DNA from: Candidatus Zipacnadia bacterium
Lineage (GTDB): Bacteria > Armatimonadota > Zipacnadia > Zipacnadales > UBA5352
Assembly (NCBI GenBank): GCA_029820945.1
Contig: JALGUJ010000031.1
Location: 1 to 42,556, forward strand
Direction: 5' to 3'
Length of the DNA stretch: 42,556 nucleotides
Shown here: one piece after another, positions 1-7,772 of the stretch
Position numbering within the stretch: position 1 is the stretch's first letter
How the letters are laid out: each line of letters begins with the position of its first letter
Notes under the pieces: generated by a model
Databases searched by the model: none
Seen by the model: only the letters and a program-made list of their open reading frames with translations
Told to the model about the DNA's origin: nothing
Position numbers and translations under genes: made by a program

Positions 1-2
1 CG

Positions 3-1433
3 GAGGAGAGCTTCTGGGTCGATGAGCAATGGTCCGCAGACCACGCGTCACAACCGTCGCTTAGGCTATTGGTCAAGAGCGTTGCTGAGATTGACCTCCA
101 TCCGCCGCTGTACTACGCTCTGCTTCACTACTGGGTTCGGGTGTTCCCAGACACTGAATTCGCCCTGCGTCTCCCGTCAGTGATTGCGGCTTGCGGCTCC
201 GCCGTGCTTCTGGTTCTCATTGGGGAAGCTTACGGCAAACCGTTGTGGGGCTTGGCCAGCGCGGCCTGCCTCGCCCTGATGCCGTGGCACGTGCTGTTTG
301 CGCAGCAGGCACGAATGTACGCCGTTCTGATCATGCTGACGAACCTCGCGATCTATCTTTCGGTGGTGAGTCGATGTGCAGAGATACGTCGGTATCACTA
401 TGCTGCTCTTGCTGTGGTGGCGTTCGGCCTCTCACTCACGCATTATTACGGGGGCATCATACTCGTTGTGCTGTACGGCAGCCTGCTAGTTGCCTACATG
501 ACGGTGAAGCGGCGACCCCAGATGATCGCACTCGGATGTGCTCTGGCCGGTGGCCTTGTTGGATATGCTCTGTGGTTACCCTTCATGAAACAGCAGTTCG
601 TCACAACAGCGGGAAGGGGTTACGTGTGCGTCCACCCACCCGTCAAGCTTCTTGTCGCAGCATTCGTGAGGCCGTTCCTGCCTGTATCTGCCTACGACAT
701 GCTCGGTCCGGGCCTGGCGGTCCTCGTGCTGTCCGTGGTCGCTGTGATTGTCTACGCGCACGTCTTCACAGCGCGACGTCCTCACTGGCGCGTCCATCTG
801 AGAGAGCCCGACAACGTGGGCCTGTTCGTTACCTGGCTCGCACTCCCCATCCTGGCGCTGTTTGTCGCAGCTCTGTGCGTTGACGCGTGGGCGAGCCATC
901 GCGTGGTCGCTATAGTCCTCCCGGCTACAGCGTTGATGCTCGGTAGCGCTGTAGTCTCGCCAACTCACCCCGTTCAGCGTTACGTCAGCGTCGGTATGGT
1001 GTTCGGAGTGCTGTCGTGGGGCTTAGTCGATCTACACTCCACCCACCAATATGAGGAGTGGCACGAGGTCGGTTCGCTGATCGCCGAGTCCGCAGCGGTC
1101 GGGGACGTCGTCCTAGTGATGACAACAGATGTAATTCCGTGCGAGATTTCGCTGTTCAGACGCTGCTATGCCGGTAGCCTGGAGGTCGCCCCCATATCCA
1201 GAAGCGAAAGAGATCCATCTCGACTGCTGGAGGCTGTCCGCGAGGCTTGGCGTCCGAACGGTCGCGTCTGGCTCATATACCCCAGACCGGGGGCCAGCCC
1301 ACTTCCTGAGCTGCTGATGAGCGTTTGGGAAGGCCCGCATCTAGTGCTGTACAGGCAGTTCGTCGATATGGGCGTGTGGCTCTTTGAGGGTCCCGCGCCC
1401 CACAGTAAGCAACCATCGTCAGAAGCCCCATGA
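3..1433 (+). CDS. Polytopic glycosyltransferase, GT39/ArnT-like (5' end outside window)
   Basis: The frame is open from the first bases, so the N-terminus lies upstream of the window. The visible protein begins with the motif SFWVDEQWS and soon after has LHPPLYYALLHYWVRVF. These are the acidic first periplasmic loop and the second hydrophobic segment typical of GT-C transferases (PMT/ArnT/DUF2723-like), which use polyprenyl-phosphate sugars to glycosylate proteins or envelope lipids. About eight to ten hydrophobic helices follow, then a soluble C-terminal domain of roughly 120 residues. The stop overlaps an ATG at 1430 (ATGA). GC content and third-position GC are visibly lower than in the genes that follow, suggesting a different origin. 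The class is fairly sure; the sugar and acceptor are unknown. Confidence 0.8.
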   Translation, partial: EESFWVDEQWSADHASQPSLRLLVKSVAEIDLHPPLYYALLHYWVRVFPDTEFALRLPSVIAACGSAVLLVLIGEAYGKPLWGLASAACLALMPWHVLFAQQARMYAVLIMLTNLAIYLSVVSRCAEIRRYHYAALAVVAFGLSLTHYYGGIILVVLYGSLLVAYMTVKRRPQMIALGCALAGGLVGYALWLPFMKQQFVTTAGRGYVCVHPPVKLLVAAFVRPFLPVSAYDMLGPGLAVLVLSVVAVIVYAHVFTARRPHWRVHLREPDNVGLFVTWLALPILALFVAALCVDAWASHRVVAIVLPATALMLGSAVVSPTHPVQRYVSVGMVFGVLSWGLVDLHSTHQYEEWHEVGSLIAESAAVGDVVLVMTTDVIPCEISLFRRCYAGSLEVAPISRSERDPSRLLEAVREAWRPNGRVWLIYPRPGASPLPELLMSVWEGPHLVLYRQFVDMGVWLFEGPAPHSKQPSSEAP

Positions 1434-1468
1434 AGCAAGAAGAGGCAGCGCAAGGAGAGACTCTCACC

Positions 1469-2521
1469 ATGCCCGACACACTCGGCGTAGGGATCATCGG
1501 GATGCACATGGGTGCCGGACACCTTCGGCAGATCTCCAACGTCCGCGGCCTGAAGCTCGCCGCCATCTGCGACCTCGACGAGGACCTGATCAGGGGGATC
1601 CAGGAGGAGTTCGACATCCCCTTCGCCACCACCAAGTACGAGGAGCTGTGCGCGCACGACATCCCCTTCGCCACCACCAAGTACGAGGAGCTGTGCGCGC
1701 ACGAGGACGTGGACCTCGTCTCGGTCGCCGCCCCGGACTACCTGCACCTGGAGATGGCCGAGGCTGCCTTCGCTTCGGGCAAGCACGTCATGATGGAGAA
1801 GCCGCTGGCGCGCACCGTCGATGAGTGCCAAGCGATGATCGACGCCCAGCGCGCGGCCGGCACCAAGCTGATGACCGCGCACGTGGCGCGCTTCTATAGC
1901 CACTTCCAGAAGATCAAGAGCTGGACTGAGGACGGGACACTCGGCGAGGTCTACAACCTCTACACCAGCTACATCCACAACTACGAGCAGATCCCGGGCT
2001 TCAACGAGTGGCGATTCGATCCCGAGAGGCGCCACCAGCTCATCGGCGGCGGCTGCCACGCCCTCGACCTGGCGCGCTGGATCGGGGGCGAGGTGGCGGA
2101 GGTCTCCTGCTACTCGAACCACTTCAACATCCCGGTGTTGCAGACAGACGACCACTTCAACATCAACCTGAAGTTCGAGTCCGGCGCGGTGGGCATCGTG
2201 GTCGGCTCCTTCGGCTGCGCGCACCCCTACAACATCGACCTGCACGTGTGGGGCACCAGGGGCAGCGTCATCGCCACCAACACTACGCCCACCGCAAGAG
2301 TCTGCCTGCGCCAGATCGACCGCCACAAGTGGCTGGAGATGCCCGCCGGGGCCGCCCCCAAGGGCCTGGCGGCCGAGTTCCAGGTGCTCGCCGACGCCAT
2401 CCGCAACGACACAGTGCCCGAGAGCGATGGCGTATCGGGCGCGCGCACGGTAGCGCTGGGCTGGGCGGCGATCGAGTCCTCCCGCGAGGGTCGGCCGATC
2501 GAGCCGAAGGTGGACTTCTGA
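1469..2521 (+). CDS. Gfo/Idh/MocA-family NAD(P)-dependent oxidoreductase with internal 15-residue duplication
   Basis: An N-terminal Rossmann fold begins at residue 6 (VGIIGMHMGAGH), and the family EKP signature is at about residues 110-112 (MMEKPLA). The C-terminal half is the usual alpha/beta sheet domain, with GGGCHALDLARW carrying the catalytic-type His. Such enzymes oxidise or reduce sugars and cyclitols. The start at 1469 is chosen because AAGGAGAGA at 1452-1460 sits 8 nt upstream and the Rossmann fold starts at once; an ATG at 1430 overlapping the previous stop would add 13 residues without domain content. Residues 49-63 are repeated exactly as 64-78. The gene lies 18 nt before the URO-D-like gene, so the two are probably co-transcribed. 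The substrate cannot be told. Confidence 0.93.
   Translation: MPDTLGVGIIGMHMGAGHLRQISNVRGLKLAAICDLDEDLIRGIQEEFDIPFATTKYEELCAHDIPFATTKYEELCAHEDVDLVSVAAPDYLHLEMAEAAFASGKHVMMEKPLARTVDECQAMIDAQRAAGTKLMTAHVARFYSHFQKIKSWTEDGTLGEVYNLYTSYIHNYEQIPGFNEWRFDPERRHQLIGGGCHALDLARWIGGEVAEVSCYSNHFNIPVLQTDDHFNINLKFESGAVGIVVGSFGCAHPYNIDLHVWGTRGSVIATNTTPTARVCLRQIDRHKWLEMPAGAAPKGLAAEFQVLADAIRNDTVPESDGVSGARTVALGWAAIESSREGRPIEPKVDF
1613..1702 (+). repeat. Perfect 45-bp tandem duplication inside the Gfo/Idh/MocA gene
   Basis: Bases 1613-1657 and 1658-1702 are identical, so the protein reads DIPFATTKYEELCAH twice in a row. The unit is a multiple of three and keeps the frame. It falls in the Rossmann domain just before the strand leading to the EKP motif, where other family members have one copy. 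Identity at every third position means the event is very recent or is an assembly artefact. Confidence 0.97.
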
Positions 2522-2539
2522 CGCGGAGGGCGCACGCGG

Positions 2540-3556
2540 ATGACCGCCTACGAGCTCGTGCGCCGCGCCATCGAGTTCGAGGGCCCCGAGCGCCTGCCCA
2601 TGCGCTTCGGGGCACTTGGGATCGACGACACCTTCGGGGTCGGCTGCAGGCCCGCGGAGGGCTGGGAGCCGTCGCGGCCCAACGAGGACGAGTGGGGCTG
2701 CCTCTGGCACAAGCCGGATGAGGCAAGCGGCGTGCGCAACATGGGGCAGCCGAAGGGACACCCGCTCACCTCGTGGGACCTGATCGATCGCATCAACTTC
2801 CCCAACCCCGACGAGGACTACCGCTACGCGCACATCGAGGAGGCCCTGGAGCGCGCCGGCGACAGGTACGTGCTGATCGGCTGCGGCTTCACGCTCTTCG
2901 AGCGCATGCACTACCTGCGGGGCTTCACCGAGCTGCTCGCGGACATGCATGCCGCGCCGGAGATGGTGCACGAGCTGGCGGAGCGGGTGCTGGCGTATCC
3001 GGTCGGGGTCGCGCGGAACGTGGGTGAGCGCTTCCGTGGGCGCATCCACGGGATGTCGATGACCGATGACTGGGGGACGCAGAACGCGACCATCATCTCC
3101 ATCCCCATGTGGCGCGAGTTCTTCAAGGACCGCTACCGCCGCCTCTACGACGCCATCCACGACGCCGGCATGCACGCCTGGATGCACTCCTGCGGGCACG
3201 TCAACGACGTGCTCGAAGAGTGGATCGACTGCGGCCTCGACGTGGTGAACCTCCAGCAGCCCCGCAACCTCGGGATCGAGGAGATCGGCAGGCGCTACCG
3301 CGGCCGCATCTGCTTCCTGAGCCTGTGCGACATCCAGATGACGCTGCCCTTCGGCACCGAGGACGACATCCGCCGCGAGGCGGCGCTGCTGCTGGAACAC
3401 TGGTCCACGCCCGACGGAGGCTTCATCCTCGGCGACTACGGAGACGGCGTCGCCATCGGCGTCTCGGACCGCCGCAAGCGCGTGATGCTGGAGGCCTTCT
3501 GCAGGCTGGCCGCGCCCGAGCTGCTGGACCAGATTCCGACCCCGGCGGGAGGATAG
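2540..3556 (+). CDS. URO-D superfamily protein (MtaA/CmuA-like, not heme biosynthesis)
   Basis: A 338-residue protein with the uroporphyrinogen decarboxylase/methylcobamide methyltransferase TIM-barrel pattern. The motif HSCGH at residues 216-220 resembles the zinc-ligand segment of MtaA-like methyltransferases, and the C-terminus has the usual FILGDYGDG-type loop before the last helices. GGAGGG at 2525-2530 precedes the ATG by 9 nt. It follows the Gfo/Idh/MocA gene by 18 nt. No heme genes and no corrinoid protein are nearby, so a role in the same carbohydrate pathway, perhaps methyl transfer or decarboxylation, is inferred from context only. Family membership is sure; the reaction is not. 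Confidence 0.85.
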   Translation: MTAYELVRRAIEFEGPERLPMRFGALGIDDTFGVGCRPAEGWEPSRPNEDEWGCLWHKPDEASGVRNMGQPKGHPLTSWDLIDRINFPNPDEDYRYAHIEEALERAGDRYVLIGCGFTLFERMHYLRGFTELLADMHAAPEMVHELAERVLAYPVGVARNVGERFRGRIHGMSMTDDWGTQNATIISIPMWREFFKDRYRRLYDAIHDAGMHAWMHSCGHVNDVLEEWIDCGLDVVNLQQPRNLGIEEIGRRYRGRICFLSLCDIQMTLPFGTEDDIRREAALLLEHWSTPDGGFILGDYGDGVAIGVSDRRKRVMLEAFCRLAAPELLDQIPTPAGG

Positions 3557-3626
3557 TCGGCCCGGCGCGGCGCATTGTGAGCATGGAATCACGATCGCGA
3601 ACACACGCGGAGCTGGAGGCACGGCA

Positions 3627-4244
3627 CTGAGCGACCTGGACCCACGCAAGAAGCTGATCGGCGCCCTTACACTGCTCCTCATCCTTGCCCATCTCATCTT
3701 TCCGTCGCTGGGCGTGGACGCCACCTCGTTCATGCTCCTGGTCTTCCTGACCATCGTCCTCTATGGCGACGAGCTGACGGCATGGCTGGCCCGTCTGCTG
3801 GCCGACCGCCTGAGTGAGCGGGAGGAGAGCAATCCCCGATTGCCGGAGAGGATACGCGAGGTGGCCGCCCAGGTGGAAAGGGCGCGAGTGGCCTTCGGCG
3901 AGAAGGGGATGGCCGGCTGCGGGGCGGTGGGCGTGGCGGCGGAGCAGATCATCGAGCGCGCCGCCGGCCACCCCCAAGCCGCCCTGCTGCTCGTATGGGG
4001 GGCTCTCGAGGACCGGCTGCGCGCGGCCACGGGCGCCGGCGACGGTGTGGAGGGGGCCGTGCGGCTGGCCGAGCGGGGCAAGGTCCCCCAGGAGTTCGTG
4101 GAGGCGTTCGACGCCTTCCGCGCTCTGCGCAATGACGTGGCGCGATCCGCCACCGCCGATTCCGATGAGCCGGCAATCTGGAGCCTGATAGACACGGGAG
4201 CCGGTCTCCTGGGTCTGGTGCCGGCGCCGAGCGCCTGGGACTGA
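3627..4244 (+). CDS. Two-helix membrane protein with degenerate HEPN/DUF4145-like domain
   Basis: A start at CTG 3627 is proposed: GGAGG at 3615-3619 is 7 nt upstream and it yields SDLDPRKKLIGAL followed by two hydrophobic helices (about residues 10-25 and 33-47). A GTG at 3714 would cut into the second helix. The cytoplasmic part (about 70-205) is helical and reads like HEPN or DUF4145 domains: ALLLVWGALEDRL followed later by FRALRNDVARSA. The RNxxxH active motif of HEPN nucleases appears as R168-N-D-V-A-R173, lacking the histidine. It lies between URO-D-like and NIF3 genes on the same strand, and no toxin or antitoxin partner is seen. The family call is tentative; function unknown. Confidence 0.6.
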   Translation: MSDLDPRKKLIGALTLLLILAHLIFPSLGVDATSFMLLVFLTIVLYGDELTAWLARLLADRLSEREESNPRLPERIREVAAQVERARVAFGEKGMAGCGAVGVAAEQIIERAAGHPQAALLLVWGALEDRLRAATGAGDGVEGAVRLAERGKVPQEFVEAFDAFRALRNDVARSATADSDEPAIWSLIDTGAGLLGLVPAPSAWD

Positions 4245-4281
4245 CCGCCGGCGGACATGCCGATGCCTGCGGGAGATGACC

Positions 4282-5067
4282 ATGACAGCCAGAGAAGTTG
4301 AGGCCGTGGTGTTGGACATCGCGCCGCTGGAGTACGCCATGGAGGGGGACCCCAACGGGCTCCTGTACGGCGACCCGGAGACAGAGGTGACGGGCCTCGC
4401 GGTCACATGGACGCCGGCGGTAGCCGTGCTGCGTGAGGCCGCCTGCGATGGCCTCAACTTCGTCCTCACCCACGAGATCCCGTTCTTCTCGAGCAGCGAG
4501 TCGAAGTGGTACCGGACGCTACCCGAGGACGAGAAGCCACAGAACCTTGCGCGCCGGCGCATACTCGACGAGCACGGCATGGTGATCTGCCGGTGTCACT
4601 CGAACTGGGATGGGACTCCCGGCGGGGTGATGGACTCGTGCGCCGAGATGCTGGGCTTCACGGAGTACGCCCACCACGGGCAGTACTGCAGTACCTATGA
4701 GCTCGACCCCTTGACGCTGGCGGAGCTGGCCGACCACGCGAAGCTCTCGCTGGGCGTGCCGCAGGTACGGGTGGCCGGTGACCTCGGCCGGGTGGTCTCG
4801 CGCGTGACGCTGCACTACGGCGGCCTGGCGCAGACCTGGCACGCGGTGGATGAGGCCGTCATCGCGGGCGCAGACGCGATCATCTGTGGTGAGGCGCTCG
4901 ACTACAGCTTCCGCGCCGCGGTGGACGCGGGCATCGGGATGATCGAGACCTCGCACGTCAGCTCGGAGAACCCGGGCATGAGGGAGTTCGCCCGGCTGCT
5001 GGCCGGCCGGCTGCCCGACCTGCCGGTGCGCTTCATCGACGCCGGCATGCCGTGGACCTTCGTCTGA
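4282..5067 (+). CDS. NIF3/DUF34 dinuclear-metal protein
   Basis: The protein has 261 residues, the usual length for the family. Expected metal-ligand positions are recognisable: LTHEIPFF (H64, where the family usually has HHPL), CHSNWDGTPGG (H106, D110) and ETSHVSSENPG (H225, E229). The second His of the HH pair is replaced by Glu65. GGGAG at 4271-4275 favours the second ATG (4282) over the one at 4276. NIF3-like proteins (E. coli YbgI) have poorly defined roles, with metal-dependent hydrolase activity proposed. Its position inside a run of sugar-oxidation genes hints at action on a pathway intermediate, which is inference. Confidence 0.87.
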   Translation: MTAREVEAVVLDIAPLEYAMEGDPNGLLYGDPETEVTGLAVTWTPAVAVLREAACDGLNFVLTHEIPFFSSSESKWYRTLPEDEKPQNLARRRILDEHGMVICRCHSNWDGTPGGVMDSCAEMLGFTEYAHHGQYCSTYELDPLTLAELADHAKLSLGVPQVRVAGDLGRVVSRVTLHYGGLAQTWHAVDEAVIAGADAIICGEALDYSFRAAVDAGIGMIETSHVSSENPGMREFARLLAGRLPDLPVRFIDAGMPWTFV

Positions 5068-5137
5068 GGGATCGGTCGGGCCACATTGACATGTGACAGG
5101 ACGAGTTCTGAGCAAGGGCACTTGGAGGTGCTGATGC

Positions 5138-6184
5138 ATGGCAATCGGATGGGGAGTGATCGGCTGCGGAGGCATCGCCGACAGAAGGACCATCCCCGAA
5201 GGGATCGTCCCCGCGCCGTCGGCCGAGCTTGTGGCGGTGCAGGACATCGCTGAGGAGCGCGTCAACGAGGTGTCCGGGAAGTACGGCGTGAGCGGGTACG
5301 GTACGGTCGAGGAGCTGCTGGCGGACGACAACGTGGAGGCCGTCTACATCGCGACGCCCACGCATGTGCATCACGAGCAGACGGTGGCGGCCGCGCAGGC
5401 GGGCAAGCACGTGCTGTGCGAGAAGCCGCTGGCCCTGACCATCGACGAGTGTGAGGCCAGCATCGCGGCCTGCGCCCAGGCCGGGGTCAAGTTCGGCACC
5501 AACTTCATGATGCGCTTCCACGCCTGCCACACGGCGATCAAGCAGATGATCGAGGCGGGTGACCTCGGCACGCCGGTGCTGGGCCGCGCTGAGCTGACCT
5601 GCTGGTATCCGCCCATCGAGGGCGCATTCCGGCAGATCCAGGCGCTGGGCGGCGGCGGCGCCATGATCGACATGGGCAACCACTGCATCGACCTGCTGGA
5701 GTTCCTGCTTGGCAGCAAGGTCGCCCGCGTCGCCTGCTTCACCGAACACCTGGTGCAGGATTACGAGACCGAGGACACGGCCGTGGCGGCCCTGCACTTC
5801 GCCAACGGCGCCGTCGGGATGGTAGACACCCTCTTCAACGTGCCCGACGCCGCGGCGCGCAACATGCTCGAGGTCTACGGCAGCAAGGGCAGCATCGTGA
5901 CCCGGGGGACTATCGGCCAGGAGTCGGGCGGCTCGATCTCGGCCATCATCGAGGGCGAGACCAAGGGCTATGACGCGCAGCAGGCCCGCGATGCCGGCGC
6001 CGCCGAGCAAATCATCGAGCCCGATGTCGTCAACATGTATGAGGCCGCCATTGAGGGCTTCTGCGAGGCGATCCAGGGCGACACCGCGCCGCCGGTCCCC
6101 GGCGAGGATGGCCTGTGGAGCCACCAGGTCATGGATGCCCTCTATGAGTCGGCTCGCACCGGCGAGGTCCTCGAGGTAAGGTAG
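5138..6184 (+). CDS. Gfo/Idh/MocA-family oxidoreductase
   Basis: A 348-residue NAD(P)-binding sugar dehydrogenase-like protein. The Rossmann motif is WGVIGCGGIADR (residues 5-16), EKPLAL is at 95-100, and the substrate-domain motif GGGAMIDMGNHCIDLLEFLLG supplies the catalytic-type Asp and His. GGAGG at 5124-5128 lies 9 nt before the ATG. It is separated from the NIF3 gene by 70 nt and followed by a long structured gap before the BNR/sialidase-like gene. Sequence is well apart from the Gfo protein encoded at 1469, so the two probably act on different substrates or carbons. Substrate unknown. Confidence 0.94.
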   Translation: MAIGWGVIGCGGIADRRTIPEGIVPAPSAELVAVQDIAEERVNEVSGKYGVSGYGTVEELLADDNVEAVYIATPTHVHHEQTVAAAQAGKHVLCEKPLALTIDECEASIAACAQAGVKFGTNFMMRFHACHTAIKQMIEAGDLGTPVLGRAELTCWYPPIEGAFRQIQALGGGGAMIDMGNHCIDLLEFLLGSKVARVACFTEHLVQDYETEDTAVAALHFANGAVGMVDTLFNVPDAAARNMLEVYGSKGSIVTRGTIGQESGGSISAIIEGETKGYDAQQARDAGAAEQIIEPDVVNMYEAAIEGFCEAIQGDTAPPVPGEDGLWSHQVMDALYESARTGEVLEVR

Positions 6185-6566
6185 GTTCGACATGCACGCC
6201 CCGTGACGCGAGCCCCACTACCGCGGGTAGGCCCTGGTAGGCCGTCCGTGTCACGCGGTGGTGGGTGCGGGTGCGTGCCGCTACGCACAGGGACCAGTTA
6301 GAGCGGGGGCGTTGCGGCCCCCCTCGGCACTTCGGGCGCTCCGGCCGCGCCGAAGTCGGTCGCGGAGCGGTTCGACGTCTCCTGCCTCACGTGGCGCGCA
6401 GTATTGCGCCGTGGCAGCAGACCTGCTATGTCGAGTTCGGCGGCCGGCGCCGCAAGCGCCCGATCGTGAAGGTGACGGGGGAGCAGCCTGCCATCCGGTC
6501 GCAGGGCAACGCGATCTGCAGGCGGGGCGCCCGCACCTGCATCCCGGCGTGTCTGGGAGGTCCATG
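6185..6566 (+). other. Hairpin-rich 382-nt intergenic region upstream of the BNR/sialidase-like gene
   Basis: No convincing gene is present: a frame open from 6265 gives an Arg-rich product with no recognisable domain. Several inverted repeats can be drawn. GGGGGC/GCCCCC is at 6305-6322. ACTTCGG/CCGAAGT is at 6329-6356. A two-part stem CTGCC...GGCGC / GCGCC...GGCAG is at 6382-6417. GCAGGCGGG pairs with CCCG(CA)CCTGC at 6518-6540, just before the GGGAGG at 6555-6560. GTAGGCC occurs twice near 6226-6243. It could be a structured leader, a cis-regulatory RNA or a palindromic repeat element. Confidence 0.5.
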
Positions 6567-7640
6567 ATGGGCTACCACATCCAGCTTCCCGACGGGGCGT
6601 ACCATGTCGTCACCGCGCCGGACCACTGCGCGTGGCCGAACCTGACGCTGCTGCCGAACGGTGACATCGGAGCGGTCATCTACTCGCATCCCAGCCACGG
6701 CTGGCACGAGGGTGACCCGGAGCTGTGGGTCAGCGCCGACGGCGGCTACACCTGGGGGCTGCGCAGCGAGGTGACCGAGCACGAGCCGCCGACCGTGCGC
6801 ATGAACGTGGCCGCGGGGCTCAACCCGGATGGTCACCTCGTCGCGCTGGTGAGCGGCTGGAGCCTGCAGGGCGAGGAGCGCGGCGGACGCGGCGTGGTGC
6901 TCAAGCCCTGGGTCTCCATCTCCACCGACGACGGCCACACCTGGGAGCATGTGGGCGAGGTCGCGCCCGCCGAGGGCGAGATACCCGGCTTCGAGGGCGA
7001 GCCGGTCTTGATCCCATTCGGCGACGTGTGCGTCAACGGAGACGAGTGCGTGGTGAGCTGCTACGGCTCGGCTGACTGGGGCAACGACGTGCAGCACCAC
7101 TCGATCATGCTGCGCAGCGCCGACGGCGGCCGCACCTGGGGCGACGCCTCAATCATCGGTGAGGGCAACTACAACGAGACCGACCTGCTGATCCACTCAA
7201 GCGGCCGCTGGCTGGCGCTCGCGCGCACCGCCAACATCGTCAGCCGCGACGTCGGCCTCGGCCACGGCGCGAACGTGCGGCTCCTCGCCTCCGAGGACGA
7301 GGGACGCACCTGGGAGTTCAAGCTCGACCTGAGCCACCCCAGCCAGCATCCGGGCCATCTGCTCGAGCTGGCGGACGGGCGCATCCTCGCCTGCTACGGG
7401 AGTCGCATCCCGCGCTTCCGCGGCGTGATGGGCCGCATCAGCGAGGACGCCGGCGAGACCTGGTCGGCGCCCTTCGTGATCGTCGGCGGGCTGCTGGAGG
7501 GCGACCTCGGCTACCCCTCGAGCGTCCAGGTCGAGAACGGCGAGATCGTGACCGCGTATTACTGCAACTGCGCGCCGTGGCACCGGCGCTACCACATGGG
7601 CGTGGTGCGCTGGAGCCTCGACGCCGTGCCGCTGGACTGA
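6567..7640 (+). CDS. BNR/Asp-box six-bladed propeller protein, sialidase-like
   Basis: Five Asp boxes of the form SxDxGxTW occur near residues 56, 119, 184, 242 and 292, marking the beta-propeller of the sialidase/neuraminidase superfamily (GH33-like and relatives). The start at 6567 is preferred over the adjacent ATG at 6564 because GGGAGG at 6555-6560 is then 6 nt away; the frame remains open to 6258 but the extension is Arg-rich and domainless. No signal peptide is seen, so it probably acts in the cytoplasm. Many such proteins in environmental bacteria are not true sialidases. It follows Gfo genes and precedes an SGNH hydrolase, consistent with glycan catabolism. Confidence 0.88.
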   Translation: MGYHIQLPDGAYHVVTAPDHCAWPNLTLLPNGDIGAVIYSHPSHGWHEGDPELWVSADGGYTWGLRSEVTEHEPPTVRMNVAAGLNPDGHLVALVSGWSLQGEERGGRGVVLKPWVSISTDDGHTWEHVGEVAPAEGEIPGFEGEPVLIPFGDVCVNGDECVVSCYGSADWGNDVQHHSIMLRSADGGRTWGDASIIGEGNYNETDLLIHSSGRWLALARTANIVSRDVGLGHGANVRLLASEDEGRTWEFKLDLSHPSQHPGHLLELADGRILACYGSRIPRFRGVMGRISEDAGETWSAPFVIVGGLLEGDLGYPSSVQVENGEIVTAYYCNCAPWHRRYHMGVVRWSLDAVPLD

Positions 7641-7663
7641 CGGGCCGACGACGTCCTCCCGTG

Positions 7664-7684
7664 GCACGGGCGCCTCGCCCGTGC
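7664..7684 (+). terminator. GC hairpin after the BNR gene (no U tract)
   Basis: GCACGGGCG (7664-7672) pairs perfectly with CGCCCGTGC (7676-7684) across a three-base loop. No T run follows, so on its own it is a weak terminator candidate or an mRNA-stabilising hairpin. Confidence 0.4.
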
Positions 7685-7711
7685 GCTGTTCGATCAAGCA
7701 GGGACACAGGA

Positions 7712-7742
7712 GGCGGCCGGCGAACGCGGCCGGTCGCCTTTT
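7712..7742 (+). terminator. Intrinsic terminator between the BNR and SGNH genes
   Basis: A 10-bp stem (7712-7721 with 7729-7738, one G-T pair) is followed directly by TTTT (7739-7742). It ends 31 nt before the SGNH start, so downstream expression may depend on read-through or a separate promoter. Confidence 0.55.
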
Positions 7743-7772
7743 CGTGCGTGTACACTGAACGGAGGCATGACC

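Noticed and set aside
2540..3556. Calling the URO-D-like gene hemE
   Set aside because: HSCGH and the catabolic context fit MtaA-like relatives; no other heme gene is nearby.
1166..3754. 862-residue open frame on the minus strand opposite the first Gfo and URO-D genes
   Set aside because: It is low in hydrophobic cores, rich in His/Arg/Val repeats and antisense to two genes with clear motifs; a by-product of high GC.
5086..5114. TTGACA at 5086-5091 as a promoter for the Gfo gene at 5138
   Set aside because: No acceptable -10 at 16-18 bp; the sequence there is TGAGCA-like.
5033..6193. 386-residue minus-strand frame opposite the Gfo gene
   Set aside because: Antisense shadow of a recognised gene with no domain or ribosome site.
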